This document shows positions 1 to 6,803 of a stretch of DNA of 64,000 bases, in pieces. This stretch comes from a virus. The notes beneath the pieces were generated by a model that saw nothing but the letters and a program-made list of their open reading frames with translations, had not been told where the DNA came from and did no database searches. Made by a program: the position numbers and the translations under genes. Position 1 is the stretch's first letter. Every line of letters starts with the position of its first letter. The stretch spans positions 1 to 64,000 of IMG/VR virus record IMGVR_UViG_3300033149_003379. The stretch is one strand, 5' to 3'.

Positions 1-2
1 TA

Positions 3-209
3 GAGAGCCCAAGGACGGTATACGACTTCCTGACTTGGGCCAAGTCGAACAACTGGTTTGAGATTAACAGAGTTACTCTCGCCAGGGAGGACCATCAATT
101 CATCGAGGAGCGCTCCTATCTTCTGCCTTCTGGACATATCGTTGATGTTGTAATGACGGAATGTGGAGAGGACATGGGGCTCATCTCCAGTATCAGTCCA
201 GTCAAGTAA
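3..209 (+). CDS. C-terminal fragment of an unidentified protein
   Basis: The third frame is open from the window edge to a TAA at 207-209, giving 68 residues with a plausible protein composition (starts ESPRTVYDFLTWAKSNNW). The start lies outside the window. I do not recognise the family. The next gene starts 13 bases downstream with its own ribosome site, so this is the last part of an upstream gene in the same direction. Confidence 0.6.
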   Translation, partial: ESPRTVYDFLTWAKSNNWFEINRVTLAREDHQFIEERSYLLPSGHIVDVVMTECGEDMGLISSISPVK

Positions 210-222
210 CTTGGAGGGCTGT

Positions 223-438
223 ATGAGCTTGTGCAAGGCAATCTACTACGGAAAGGAGAAGAGGGAGCCCTTTCGAGGAAGTAAGGCCTTCGATTATTCA
301 TGCTGCAATCACAAAAGTTGTGTATATTGCAGACAGAACCGTCTGTACCAGAGAATAAGGGCTGAACAAGCGTCTGAAGAGGAGATTGTAGAATATTTAG
401 GAGTCTATCCTAGAAATAGGAAGGCTCGAGGTGGATAG
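223..438 (+). CDS. Small cysteine-rich protein, putative zinc binding
   Basis: A 71-residue protein beginning MSLCKAIYYG. I chose the ATG at 223 because GGAGG at 213-217 sits at the right distance; the longer upstream reading overlaps the previous gene. The core CCNHKSCVYC has paired cysteines and a histidine, typical of a small metal-binding knuckle, and the tail is arginine-rich. Function unknown. It is one of about ten short Cys-rich proteins scattered through the accessory regions. Confidence 0.65.
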   Translation: MSLCKAIYYGKEKREPFRGSKAFDYSCCNHKSCVYCRQNRLYQRIRAEQASEEEIVEYLGVYPRNRKARGG

Positions 439-442
439 GACA

Positions 443-619
443 ATGAAGACATTTCGTTTGACAGGTGTTATGACATTTGATGCAGAGAATATCGATGATG
501 CGTTCACAAAGCTTGCTGAGCATTTCAAGGCATTGTCTGAAGGTGAGGATGACATGTTGTTTGTCTTTCCTACAAGTTTTGAGATAACCTCTACAGAAAA
601 ACCTACAGAAGATGAGTAG
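443..619 (+). CDS. Small hypothetical protein
   Basis: A 58-residue acidic protein beginning MKTFRLTGVMTFDAEN. The ATG at 443 is preferred over a GTG at 431 because GAGGTGG at 428-434 lies 8 bases upstream of it. The N-terminal pattern (a beta strand followed by an Asp/Ala-rich helix) resembles small ferredoxin-like phage proteins, but this is only an impression. Function unknown. Confidence 0.6.
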   Translation: MKTFRLTGVMTFDAENIDDAFTKLAEHFKALSEGEDDMLFVFPTSFEITSTEKPTEDE

Positions 620-620
620 G

Positions 621-649
621 TTTACATTTTTTCTATTGAGTAGTATAAT
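621..649 (+). promoter_or_regulatory. Sigma70-type promoter TTTACA-N17-TATAAT
   Basis: TTTACA at 621-626 and TATAAT at 644-649 are separated by exactly 17 bases. It lies in the gap before the HTH/zinc-finger gene at 682 and is the best consensus match in the window. The same TTTACA box recurs before 3952, 26561 and 33239. Confidence 0.75.
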
Positions 650-681
650 GACTACAACGTACTAAAAGGAGGTCTCTACTG

Positions 682-1209
682 ATGTACGGAAATCTTCAGG
701 AGTTCGCAAGTACGATGGCCCAAATGAAACGAAATGGCCAGTCGTTGCGAGACATCGGAGAGCACTTCGGTTGTTCATATGAACGAGTACGTCAGATCCT
801 CAATTCGTCTCCAGAGTCCACAGAGCTCGATCCTCTTTTGATAACCTCTACTGAATTGTCTGAAATGTTCGGAGTTTCTCAAGATACTGTCCGAAAGAGG
901 CTGCACAGAGCTGGTATACGATCGATGAACCTACCTCGTCAGAAGACAATTTATGATCGAAGGCAGGCGATCTCTGAGATGTCCAAATATAAGATCTGTC
1001 GTGTTTGTGGCCGTCCTATACCGACATCGAGTATGAGAAGGTCCTATTGTTCTGAACATTGTAGTGAGGTCGGATTGAGAAGGCTTCATATCAACGGTCG
1101 ATTTCGTGAACTTCATAGGAGAAAGGGCCTGAAGATTCCTCCTTCTGTTGATTATGTTGCTAATTCGGGCCTTCTAGCCTATAGGAGGAGGATCGTAAAT
1201 AAACCTTAG
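682..1209 (+). CDS. Putative DNA-binding protein with two helix-turn-helix motifs and a zinc finger
   Basis: A 175-residue basic protein preceded by AAAAGGAGGT. Residues about 20-45 (SLRDIGEHFGCSYERVRQIL) read as a sigma70 region 4-like helix-turn-helix. Residues about 55-78 (STELSEMFGVSQDTVRKRLH) look like a second one. A Cys4 cluster follows (CRVCG then CSEHC, near residues 110-130), and the C terminus is Arg-rich. This architecture suggests a transcription regulator. Its dedicated strong promoter supports an early regulatory role, but the target is unknown. Confidence 0.65.
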   Translation: MYGNLQEFASTMAQMKRNGQSLRDIGEHFGCSYERVRQILNSSPESTELDPLLITSTELSEMFGVSQDTVRKRLHRAGIRSMNLPRQKTIYDRRQAISEMSKYKICRVCGRPIPTSSMRRSYCSEHCSEVGLRRLHINGRFRELHRRKGLKIPPSVDYVANSGLLAYRRRIVNKP

Positions 1210-1222
1210 TTAGGAGGAGATT

Positions 1223-1525
1223 ATGAATTATAGAGTTTATAAACTGAAAGTTCAGTCTGGAGATTGGCAGGTATGGCAAAGGGTAGAGCCATCTGCTGGA
1301 GATGCAGAGTTCATTGAGGTTCAGTATCGAGGTGACAAGGTCTATATTGTTGGTGTATGCTTAGGAGATGTGATACGAAGCGCTGCAGGTCATCCTAATG
1401 CTGCGATGATGGACTTTGATGAACCTCGAGCGTGCTGGCCAGCTATTGAGATATTGCATGACATGTTCCTCCAGGTAGCTGAACAAGATGAGCCTGTACC
1501 ATATGGGCCGACCAAGAGGCCGTAG
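1223..1525 (+). CDS. Hypothetical protein
   Basis: A 100-residue protein beginning MNYRVYKLKVQSGDW, preceded by TTAGGAGGAG. It has no recognised motif; the strand-rich N terminus and conserved-looking Trp residues suggest a small folded domain. It is cotranscribed with the HTH/zinc protein, with 13 bases between them. Confidence 0.6.
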   Translation: MNYRVYKLKVQSGDWQVWQRVEPSAGDAEFIEVQYRGDKVYIVGVCLGDVIRSAAGHPNAAMMDFDEPRACWPAIEILHDMFLQVAEQDEPVPYGPTKRP

Positions 1526-1578
1526 CAAATCAACTATGCAAAGGGCAGAAAATACGAAAGATTCATGGAGGAAATATA

Positions 1579-2079
1579 ATGAGAAAGATCTTTAGTAATT
1601 CTATTACAGAAAAGTTTCTTGACGAACTGAATGAATTCTTTGAAGGTAAGGTTTCTATTAAGCTCTACGAACCGAGGAATCTCAATGGGGATCGTTACGG
1701 TATACTCGATGTGACTGCTGGCAAGCGGACATTGAGAATTTCATACGAGCTTGGTTGGTTTGAAGTTGCTGGTAGCGAAGAAACTACTGATACCACAGAC
1801 GACTCCATCCAAGGAGATGAAATGGAGTTAGAAAAGCCTGAAATTCGGGCTTGGATTTATAAGGACCCTGAAGAAGTCTCAGAAAGACCTGAAATTAGAG
1901 TTTGGTGTCATCCTCACTTTCTAAATCGCAGAGGAGATGACTATTGTGAAGTGTTCGACAGCTTTACCGATGCATTTCGCTTCATAGCTAAACATCCTGA
2001 AGCAGAGCGATTTCCTATGATTGCTTTCAAAGAGAAGGAGATCGACCTGTTTGGTGCTGTTGGAAAGGACGACGTATGA
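1579..2079 (+). CDS. Hypothetical protein, paralogue of the gene at 2318
   Basis: A 166-residue protein preceded by GGAGGAAATATA. Its C-terminal half (residues about 100-166) shares EIRVWCHP, the GDxY..VFDSF stretch, a RFI..PEAE.FP stretch and the closing LFGAVG motif with the protein encoded at 2318-2773. The N-terminal helix also matches. The pair is a diverged duplication interrupted by the small gene at 2076. A linker of about 30 residues repeats the KPEIRAW/RPEIRVW phrase. Function unknown. Confidence 0.65.
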   Translation: MRKIFSNSITEKFLDELNEFFEGKVSIKLYEPRNLNGDRYGILDVTAGKRTLRISYELGWFEVAGSEETTDTTDDSIQGDEMELEKPEIRAWIYKDPEEVSERPEIRVWCHPHFLNRRGDDYCEVFDSFTDAFRFIAKHPEAERFPMIAFKEKEIDLFGAVGKDDV

Positions 2080-2264
2080 TTAGTTTTGTTTCTGAAGAAG
2101 TGGCAAAGAATTGGGGCATTGATGAGATTCCAGTTTTTGTGGTTCCAACAAATGGTCATAAAAAGGGTATTTGGATGGTGCAAACTAAACGTACAAAAAA
2201 GTTAGTTGAATGTCCATGGGTGAAGTACCTGTTCGAGCGCTATAGGATTGTTTTTGACAGTTGA
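2076..2264 (+). CDS. Small hypothetical protein
   Basis: A 62-residue basic protein whose ATG overlaps the TGA of the previous gene (ATGA), so it is probably translationally coupled. It begins MISFVSEEVAKNWGID. No family recognised. Confidence 0.55.
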   Translation: MISFVSEEVAKNWGIDEIPVFVVPTNGHKKGIWMVQTKRTKKLVECPWVKYLFERYRIVFDS

Positions 2265-2317
2265 ATTTTCAATTCAGTCTTGCGAAGGGCAAATATTACA
2301 ATGGAGGATGGAATGTA

Positions 2318-2773
2318 ATGAATAATTTTATTGAAGAGTTCAACAAGTTTTTTGACGGCAGCGCTCATATTGAGATTGATGGACAAGGGAGACTAGATAT
2401 AACAATCGGTACACAGACGATGTTAGTCTCCTTAAACATTGAAAAGGCTCTTCTTGATTCTGCTGAAGTCCTTGGTGTGCAATCCAAAGAGCCACCTCTA
2501 ACTATAGACGATAAGGTTCGCAATCATTGTAGGGACCTGCTTAGAACGTGTTCAACTAACTGGAGAAAAATTGGAAAAACAGAAATTAGAGTCTGGTGTC
2601 ATCCTCGTTATGTAGGCCATAAAGGAGATCCCTACTATGCAGTGTTCGATAGCTTTGCAGATGCGCGGCGTTTCATAGAAAGGTCTCCTGAGGCTGAGCC
2701 CTTCCCTGAAGTTGTCTCCAAAGGAAAGGAGAGTGACTTGTTGAGTGCTGTTGGAGAGAGTGACAAGGAGTAA
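2318..2773 (+). CDS. Hypothetical protein, paralogue of the gene at 1579
   Basis: A 151-residue protein starting at the ATG of MNNFIEEFNKFFDG, with GGAGGATGG just upstream; a TTG start 57 bases earlier lacks a ribosome site. The C-terminal domain carries EIRVWCHP, a VFDSFADA..RFI stretch and LLSAVGE, aligning with the 1579-2079 product. Length and domain order match the paralogue apart from a shorter linker. Function unknown. Confidence 0.65.
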   Translation: MNNFIEEFNKFFDGSAHIEIDGQGRLDITIGTQTMLVSLNIEKALLDSAEVLGVQSKEPPLTIDDKVRNHCRDLLRTCSTNWRKIGKTEIRVWCHPRYVGHKGDPYYAVFDSFADARRFIERSPEAEPFPEVVSKGKESDLLSAVGESDKE

Positions 2774-2774
2774 T

Positions 2775-2954
2775 ATGTTTTATGGAGAGTGTTCATGTGG
2801 TCTGACCGGAGGCTGTGAATTCTGTAATCCAACCAGCCGTTCTCAAGACCAACTATACATCGAACTTATTAGACAAGGATTGGATGAGTCGGAGAGGGGA
2901 CTTGTAGTTCGCCTTGAAGATGTGAAACGCGAATTAGGTGATGATGAATATTAA
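2775..2954 (+). CDS. Small Cys-rich hypothetical protein
   Basis: A 59-residue protein beginning MFYGECSCGLTGGCEFC. The ATG at 2775 follows AAGGAG at 2765-2770. Four cysteines in CSCG and CEFC are arranged like a metal-binding knuckle, and the rest is a charged helix. It ends 8 bases before a tRNA gene. Confidence 0.6.
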   Translation: MFYGECSCGLTGGCEFCNPTSRSQDQLYIELIRQGLDESERGLVVRLEDVKRELGDDEY

Positions 2955-2962
2955 CCGAACTA

Positions 2963-3043
2963 GGGGCTATGGCGTAATGGTAGGCGCAGCGGCCCTCAAG
3001 CCGCTTCCAAAACGGAGTGCAGGTTCGAATCCTGCTAGCCCCT
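2963..3043 (+). tRNA. Type II tRNA, probably tRNA-Leu(CAA), with an irregular anticodon loop
   Basis: The acceptor stem GGGGCTA/TAGCCCC pairs perfectly. D-stem GCG/CGC, T-arm GCAGG-TTCGAAT-CCTGC and a long variable arm (TCC/GGA) identify a class II tRNA. The anticodon arm AGCGG/CCGCT leaves an 8-base loop, or GCGGC/GCCGC a 6-base loop, so the anticodon frame is ambiguous between CAA (Leu) and TCA. Leu is favoured by the TAGGCGCA D-arm/stem context. No CCA is encoded. Confidence 0.75.
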
Positions 3044-3061
3044 GCTGAAGAAGGTTACAAC

Positions 3062-3403
3062 ATGAGAAACGACTGGATGTATGAAACATGCGACCAATGT
3101 ACAAGAGAGCAACGTATTGCATGGCACGTGTCTGATGAATTATGGAACAGCGTAGTTATTCCATACTACAGGAATCGAATACTCTGTCTTGAATGTTTTC
3201 TCAGGATGGCAGATGATAAAGGAGTGATAATTGAGAAGGAAGATGTTTGTATCGAAGGATACATCCAGCGAGCTTATGAGACAGTAAGTCTAACCAAGGC
3301 TAAGGAGATAGCTCTCAGAATCCTTGAGGAGGCCGAAAAGGAGCGTTTGCAAATAGCGGAGGAAGAAGCTCAGCGAGGGATAAACTGGGAAGAATCCAGT
3401 TAG
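3062..3403 (+). CDS. Zinc-ribbon-like hypothetical protein
   Basis: A 113-residue protein with its ATG at 3062, preceded by AAGAAGG; a longer reading would start inside the tRNA. CDQC near residue 10 and CLEC near residue 45 form a potential four-Cys zinc site around a variable hairpin. A long Glu/Lys/Arg-rich helix occupies the C-terminal 45 residues. Function unknown. Confidence 0.6.
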   Translation: MRNDWMYETCDQCTREQRIAWHVSDELWNSVVIPYYRNRILCLECFLRMADDKGVIIEKEDVCIEGYIQRAYETVSLTKAKEIALRILEEAEKERLQIAEEEAQRGINWEESS

Positions 3404-3430
3404 ACAAGTAAATTACTAGGAGGAAAGCAC

Positions 3431-3892
3431 ATGAGAAGTCAAGGAGAGGTCTATAATAGCCCAGTAGAAGTCCTAGGTCCAAAGGTACCAAAAAAGGCAC
3501 AATCCTTTAGAGTAGTACACTACAAACCATATCGATTCGTAGATGTAGTAGTGCTGTTTAGTGGTTCTACTCCTGTAGCACGAGGAATCTCTGTTTGTTC
3601 TCCTCGTGATTGGTATAATCCAGATGTAGGGCTTCGCAAGGCCTGCGGTAGAGCAGTGAAGGCAGTCATGAGCGAGTGTAGTTCTCTTCCAATACATGCT
3701 CACAGATTCTATCTTCCATATGGAGATCGACTCCTTCTTGCAACAGAGGAAGGAAAGTTCAAAGCTGAATACCTTCCATACGTAGATGTTTGGGTTCGGG
3801 CTCTAAATGTCAACGCACAACAAGATGTGATTAGTTGTGATGAAGACGAAGAGAACACTGGCTCGCAGTGGCAATTGGCTATTTCACTTTAG
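3431..3892 (+). CDS. Hypothetical protein
   Basis: A 153-residue protein preceded by TAGGAGGAAAGCAC. Strand-rich central region and acidic C terminus (CDEDEENTG); no motif recognised. Its end abuts the promoter for the Ro60-like gene. Confidence 0.55.
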   Translation: MRSQGEVYNSPVEVLGPKVPKKAQSFRVVHYKPYRFVDVVVLFSGSTPVARGISVCSPRDWYNPDVGLRKACGRAVKAVMSECSSLPIHAHRFYLPYGDRLLLATEEGKFKAEYLPYVDVWVRALNVNAQQDVISCDEDEENTGSQWQLAISL

Positions 3893-3893
3893 T

Positions 3894-3922
3894 TTTACAT
3901 AATGGCAACAATGTGATACAGT
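3894..3922 (+). promoter_or_regulatory. Promoter of the TROVE gene (TTTACA-N17-TACAGT)
   Basis: TTTACA at 3894-3899 and TACAGT at 3917-3922 are 17 bases apart, directly upstream of GGAGGTG and the ATG at 3952. It would drive the TROVE gene and, by read-through, the four stem-loop elements after it. Confidence 0.65.
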
Positions 3923-3951
3923 ATTCTCCTCGGAGATCAAGGAGGTGTACG

Positions 3952-5505
3952 ATGAGTAGAAAATCCGCTCAACTCTTTCCTTCAGTTCATGCTGAGGCCA
4001 CAAAGGCTCGAAATTACGAAGGAGCGCCGACGTTCAAGAGGAGTGATGAAGAAAACCTTCTGAATGTCCTCATGTTAGGAACGCTTGAGGATACCTTCTA
4101 TGTAGATAAGACTGACCTAGTCGATCAAGCATCTGCACTGTTCGATCAGTTTCGGAAGAAGGACCCTGAATTTCTTGCTAAGGCCTTGGTCTATGCGAGA
4201 GAGAATGGCTTTATCCGAATGGCTCCTATACTCGGTCTTGTCTATCTGTCTCTTGCTAATGACAAGACCTACTTTCACTCTATTTTCCAACGAGTTATTC
4301 GTACTCCTAATGATTTGAGAGACTTCGTTCAAATAGTTCGAAGCGGTCAGATCAGAGGAATGGGTCGAACGGTTAAGGATGCTGTGAATGCCTTCCTTTC
4401 GACAAGAATGTCTGAGTATTGGGCTATCAAGTACGGGTCCAATTCTCAGAATCCGTCTCTTCGAGATATTTATAGGATGACTCGTCCTGTTTTGACTGGA
4501 AAGGCACAAGCCATCGCTAGATATCTCGTAAAGGGAGAGTTTGATGTTTCTCAGTTGAGCCAAGTGTCATACTTTGAGGCCCTTAAGAGTGTTGAAACTG
4601 AGGACAATGCAGTGTATTGCATAGAGAGAGGAGCACTTCCCTATGAGGTTGTGACGTCTCTTGCTCCTTCAACAAAGAAGGTATGGACTGCTCTTTTGTA
4701 TCAAGCTCCATACATGAATCTATTGATGAACCTCAACAACTTCCATAAATATGGAGTCTTTGATGATCCGAAGAATGTCGACTATGCAGTCAAGTACTTG
4801 GTTGATAATGTTGAGAAGTCGAAAATCTTGCCATTCAGGTTCTTCTCAGCCTATAAGGCGCTGAACGTAGACAACAATCGAATAATTGAGGCTGTCTCGG
4901 AAGCATTGGAGAGGTCATTCGTCAATTTGCCTGACATTGAAGGAAATGTGCTGATAGCGAATGACATCTCTGGGTCTATGAATTGTGCAATGTCGAATCG
5001 AGGAACCACTACCTATGCAGAGGTTGCAGGTATCTTTGCAGCGGCATTGTTCAAGAAGGCTGGAGACCACTCCAAGATAGTCTCGTTCAATACGCAAGCT
5101 CTTGGAAGAACTGTAAACCGAATGACTCCAATGCTTGATATGGCTCGAATGATTTCAAGCGGAGGAGGAGGTACTGATCTTAGTGCTCCTCTACAGTTCA
5201 TGATGAATAATCGTCACTTTCCTGTAGATGTAGGAATTTTCATTACTGACAGTGAGAGTTGGGCTTCGTACGTGTTTAAGCACAAGACTGACAAGAGCGT
5301 CATTGAGGAATACAGAAGGACTGTTAATCCGAATTTCAAGGCGTTCTTCATTCAACTTGCGCCATACACGCATGCTATAGTACCTAATAACTATCCTGGA
5401 TGTTACTACATCTATGGTTGGTCTGAGCAGATCCTTCAATACATCACTACGATCCTTAATGGCGGAGAGACACAAGTTTCTCAAGTAAGGAAGTTGGTGA
5501 TATAA
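3952..5505 (+). CDS. rsr: TROVE-domain RNA-binding protein (Ro60/Rsr family)
   Basis: A 517-residue protein, the usual size for bacterial Ro60 orthologues (Rsr). The start is the ATG at 3952 after AAGGAGGTG. Residues about 20-330 form an alpha-helical TROVE/HEAT-like ring. Residues about 330-500 form a von Willebrand A domain with a complete MIDAS: DISGSM at residue 338, GGGTDLSAP and ITDSESW. In known systems Ro60 binds non-coding Y RNAs and misfolded RNAs and hands RNA to exonucleases such as PNPase. Ro homologues are known in some phages (mycobacteriophage Bxz1). Here the gene has its own promoter and is followed by an array of four structured RNA elements, which fits a complete phage Ro/Y RNA unit. 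Confidence 0.92.
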   Translation: MSRKSAQLFPSVHAEATKARNYEGAPTFKRSDEENLLNVLMLGTLEDTFYVDKTDLVDQASALFDQFRKKDPEFLAKALVYARENGFIRMAPILGLVYLSLANDKTYFHSIFQRVIRTPNDLRDFVQIVRSGQIRGMGRTVKDAVNAFLSTRMSEYWAIKYGSNSQNPSLRDIYRMTRPVLTGKAQAIARYLVKGEFDVSQLSQVSYFEALKSVETEDNAVYCIERGALPYEVVTSLAPSTKKVWTALLYQAPYMNLLMNLNNFHKYGVFDDPKNVDYAVKYLVDNVEKSKILPFRFFSAYKALNVDNNRIIEAVSEALERSFVNLPDIEGNVLIANDISGSMNCAMSNRGTTTYAEVAGIFAAALFKKAGDHSKIVSFNTQALGRTVNRMTPMLDMARMISSGGGGTDLSAPLQFMMNNRHFPVDVGIFITDSESWASYVFKHKTDKSVIEEYRRTVNPNFKAFFIQLAPYTHAIVPNNYPGCYYIYGWSEQILQYITTILNGGETQVSQVRKLVI

Positions 5506-5514
5506 TTGGAGTGT

Positions 5515-5584
5515 ATGAGGTGTGTAGAGAGGTTACTTCGCTGTTTTGAAGACTGCACTAGGACCTTTCTCGTAACTTCCTCAT
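5515..5584 (+). ncRNA. Y-RNA-like stem-loop element 1
   Basis: The closing stem ATGAGG (5515-5520) pairs with CCTCAT (5579-5584). An inner stem AGAGAGGT (5526-5533) pairs with ACCTTTCT (5563-5570). The apical loop begins TACTTCG. The asymmetric internal loop contains conserved TG on the 5' side and AACTT on the 3' side. This is the first of four tandem copies sharing TGAGGTG, TACTTCG and TTCCTCA while the inner-stem sequence differs. Confidence 0.75.
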
Positions 5585-5603
5585 GTAAACCTATTGTATT
5601 AGA

Positions 5604-5696
5604 TGAGGTGCTGATCGGGCGTACTTCGACATATTACTGAATAGGTGCAACTAACATAGAATCAACTACTTTAGCGCCTGGTCTCGAATTTCCTCA
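5604..5696 (+). ncRNA. Y-RNA-like stem-loop element 2
   Basis: The closing stem TGAGG (5604-5608) pairs with CCTCA (5692-5696). The inner stem GATCGGGCG (5613-5621) pairs over 9 bases with CGCCTGGTC (5675-5683) using two wobbles. TACTTCG follows the inner 5' strand. The inner stem is unrelated in sequence to those of the other copies, so pairing is maintained by compensatory change. Its apical loop is longer than in the other copies. Confidence 0.72.
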
Positions 5697-5718
5697 ACGT
5701 TCCTTAAAAGATGCTAAC

Positions 5719-5790
5719 CTGAGGTGAAGGTGGAGTTACTTCGTTATTTTGTTGATCGAAGAATTAGTACTTCACCGTCAGCTTCCTCAG
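5719..5790 (+). ncRNA. Y-RNA-like stem-loop element 3
   Basis: The closing stem CTGAGG (5719-5724) pairs with CCTCAG (5785-5790). The inner stem GGTGGAGT (5729-5736) pairs with ACTTCACC (5769-5776). The conserved TACTTCG follows at 5737-5743. Same layout as elements 1, 2 and 4. Confidence 0.75.
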
Positions 5791-5800
5791 AGTTACATAA

Positions 5801-5871
5801 ATGAGGTGAATAGTAGGGTTACTTCGTTTTCTTTGCTAAAAACGCCACGCCTTACTAATAACTTCCTCAGT
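5801..5871 (+). ncRNA. Y-RNA-like stem-loop element 4
   Basis: The closing stem TGAGG (5802-5806) pairs with CCTCA (5865-5869). The inner stem TAGTAGGG (5811-5818) pairs with CCTTACTA (5850-5857). TACTTCG is at 5820-5826. It ends 19 bases before the next coding start, whose ribosome site AAAAGGAGG follows immediately. No clear terminator is visible after the array, so processing from a longer transcript is possible. Confidence 0.75.
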
Positions 5872-5889
5872 ATCTAAAAGGAGGATGAT

Positions 5890-6246
5890 ATGACGAACAG
5901 TAAGTCTAGCCTTTCGATTGATTTGAGTATCTCTATGTTACTTGCTGCGATCGCGATGGTCGGAGCATACATAGAGTTTAGAACATTTCTACCTGTAGGA
6001 ATCATTGCTCTCTATTGGTTGATTCTACAATTAGCTTCGATCGTGAATCTCCTTCCTGTTGCAGGTCCAATCTTGTTCTACTTCATTGGACATGAATGGG
6101 CTCTTCCATTTCTCCTATCACAAACCGATATTCCGATGTCAGGATTCTGGGGACTGTCTCTCGTATTCTGGGGATTGTTCATTCTAGGAGTACTCTCTAA
6201 CATTCTGATTATTCTCATCATCATAGCTCTAGCTCGATTGAAATAG
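5890..6246 (+). CDS. Small integral membrane protein
   Basis: A 118-residue very hydrophobic protein preceded by AAAAGGAGGATGAT. Three to four membrane helices are visible (residues about 14-32, 36-60, 64-80 and 88-115). It has no catalytic motif. Membrane function such as a holin-like or superinfection role cannot be decided from sequence. It follows the stem-loop array directly. Confidence 0.65.
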   Translation: MTNSKSSLSIDLSISMLLAAIAMVGAYIEFRTFLPVGIIALYWLILQLASIVNLLPVAGPILFYFIGHEWALPFLLSQTDIPMSGFWGLSLVFWGLFILGVLSNILIILIIIALARLK

Positions 6247-6275
6247 GAAGTTGTATTCAGAGCTTACCAGCATAG

Positions 6276-6281
6276 TATAAT
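6276..6281 (+). promoter_or_regulatory. Probable -10 box (TATAAT) for the Hint/effector operon
   Basis: TATAAT lies 15 bases upstream of the ATG at 6297, with a weak TTGTAT at 6251-6256 (19-base spacer) as a possible -35. It is the only promoter-like signal before the long overlapping operon 6.3-19.4 kb. Confidence 0.45.
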
Positions 6282-6296
6282 TATGTTGGAGGAGTC

Positions 6297-6326
6297 ATGA
6301 AAGGCAAGACCATCCTAAATGACTAG
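6297..6326 (+). other. Nine-codon leader ORF with strong ribosome site, in frame with the Hint gene
   Basis: ATG at 6297 follows TTGGAGGAG, the best ribosome site in the area. It reads MKGKTILND then TAG at 6324-6326. The downstream Hint reading frame continues in the same frame directly after the TAG. It may be a leader peptide, or the start of a gene interrupted by an amber codon. Confidence 0.5.
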
Positions 6327-6332
6327 AAAGAT

Positions 6333-6803
6333 GTGGTTATAGCGAATACACAAGTTAGAGCAGATTCAGGCAAGCTTTCATTAATCTCGGCGGTCTCCAT
6401 TGGTGATCGCCTGTTTTCGTGTAATGGACCTAGACCTGTATCAAGAATCTTGAGGAGACATGTAGACGAGAAGATAATCGCCATACGTACACCCAGAGAT
6501 GTGATATGGTGCACTAGGGACACTCTTTTTGTCAAAGATGATAGAACTATCATACGTGCAAAGGACCTCAAGAAGGGTGATCTTTTACTGTCTCACATCG
6601 TACGAAGGAATGGAGACATGGTGGTTATTCCAGTAGATTGGACCGATCCTTGGAGAAGCAAGGACGGCTGGCTTCAGAGATACACAGGAGAACAGGTCCT
6701 CTTTACGTTAGACAAGTGGTTTACTGGATTCATGTACTCTGTTGAACTCGAAGGCACCGACACGTTCTTTTGTAGGAGGTTGTGCATTAAGTGGGAGAAC
6801 TAA
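6333..6803 (+). CDS. Hint-fold (intein/hedgehog-like) domain protein
   Basis: A 156-residue protein from a GTG at 6333; this start has only a weak ribosome site, and the in-frame ATG at 6297 is blocked by TAG. The pattern follows the Hint module: NTQV, a VSIGDRLFSCNG..V block, a THPF-like hairpin, AKDLKKGDLLLSH, and the closing GFMYSVELEGTDTFF followed by IKWEN. Hint domains catalyse autoproteolysis or splicing. The usual N-terminal nucleophile Cys/Ser is not present five residues before NT, so activity is doubtful. Its end overlaps the following ART gene by 13 bases, recalling polymorphic toxins, where a Hint domain precedes the toxin. Confidence 0.65.
   Translation: MVIANTQVRADSGKLSLISAVSIGDRLFSCNGPRPVSRILRRHVDEKIIAIRTPRDVIWCTRDTLFVKDDRTIIRAKDLKKGDLLLSHIVRRNGDMVVIPVDWTDPWRSKDGWLQRYTGEQVLFTLDKWFTGFMYSVELEGTDTFFCRRLCIKWEN

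Noticed and set aside
2963-3043. Opal (TGA) recoding of the phage suggested by a possible TCA anticodon
   Set aside because: Many genes end in TGA, often in ATGA overlaps with the next start (for example 2076, 8623, 29742), so TGA works as a stop. Type II tRNA features favour Leu(CAA).
5515-5871. CRISPR-like array
   Set aside because: The four units differ in length and sequence, with only short conserved strings in fixed structural positions. This is conserved RNA structure, not repeats and spacers.
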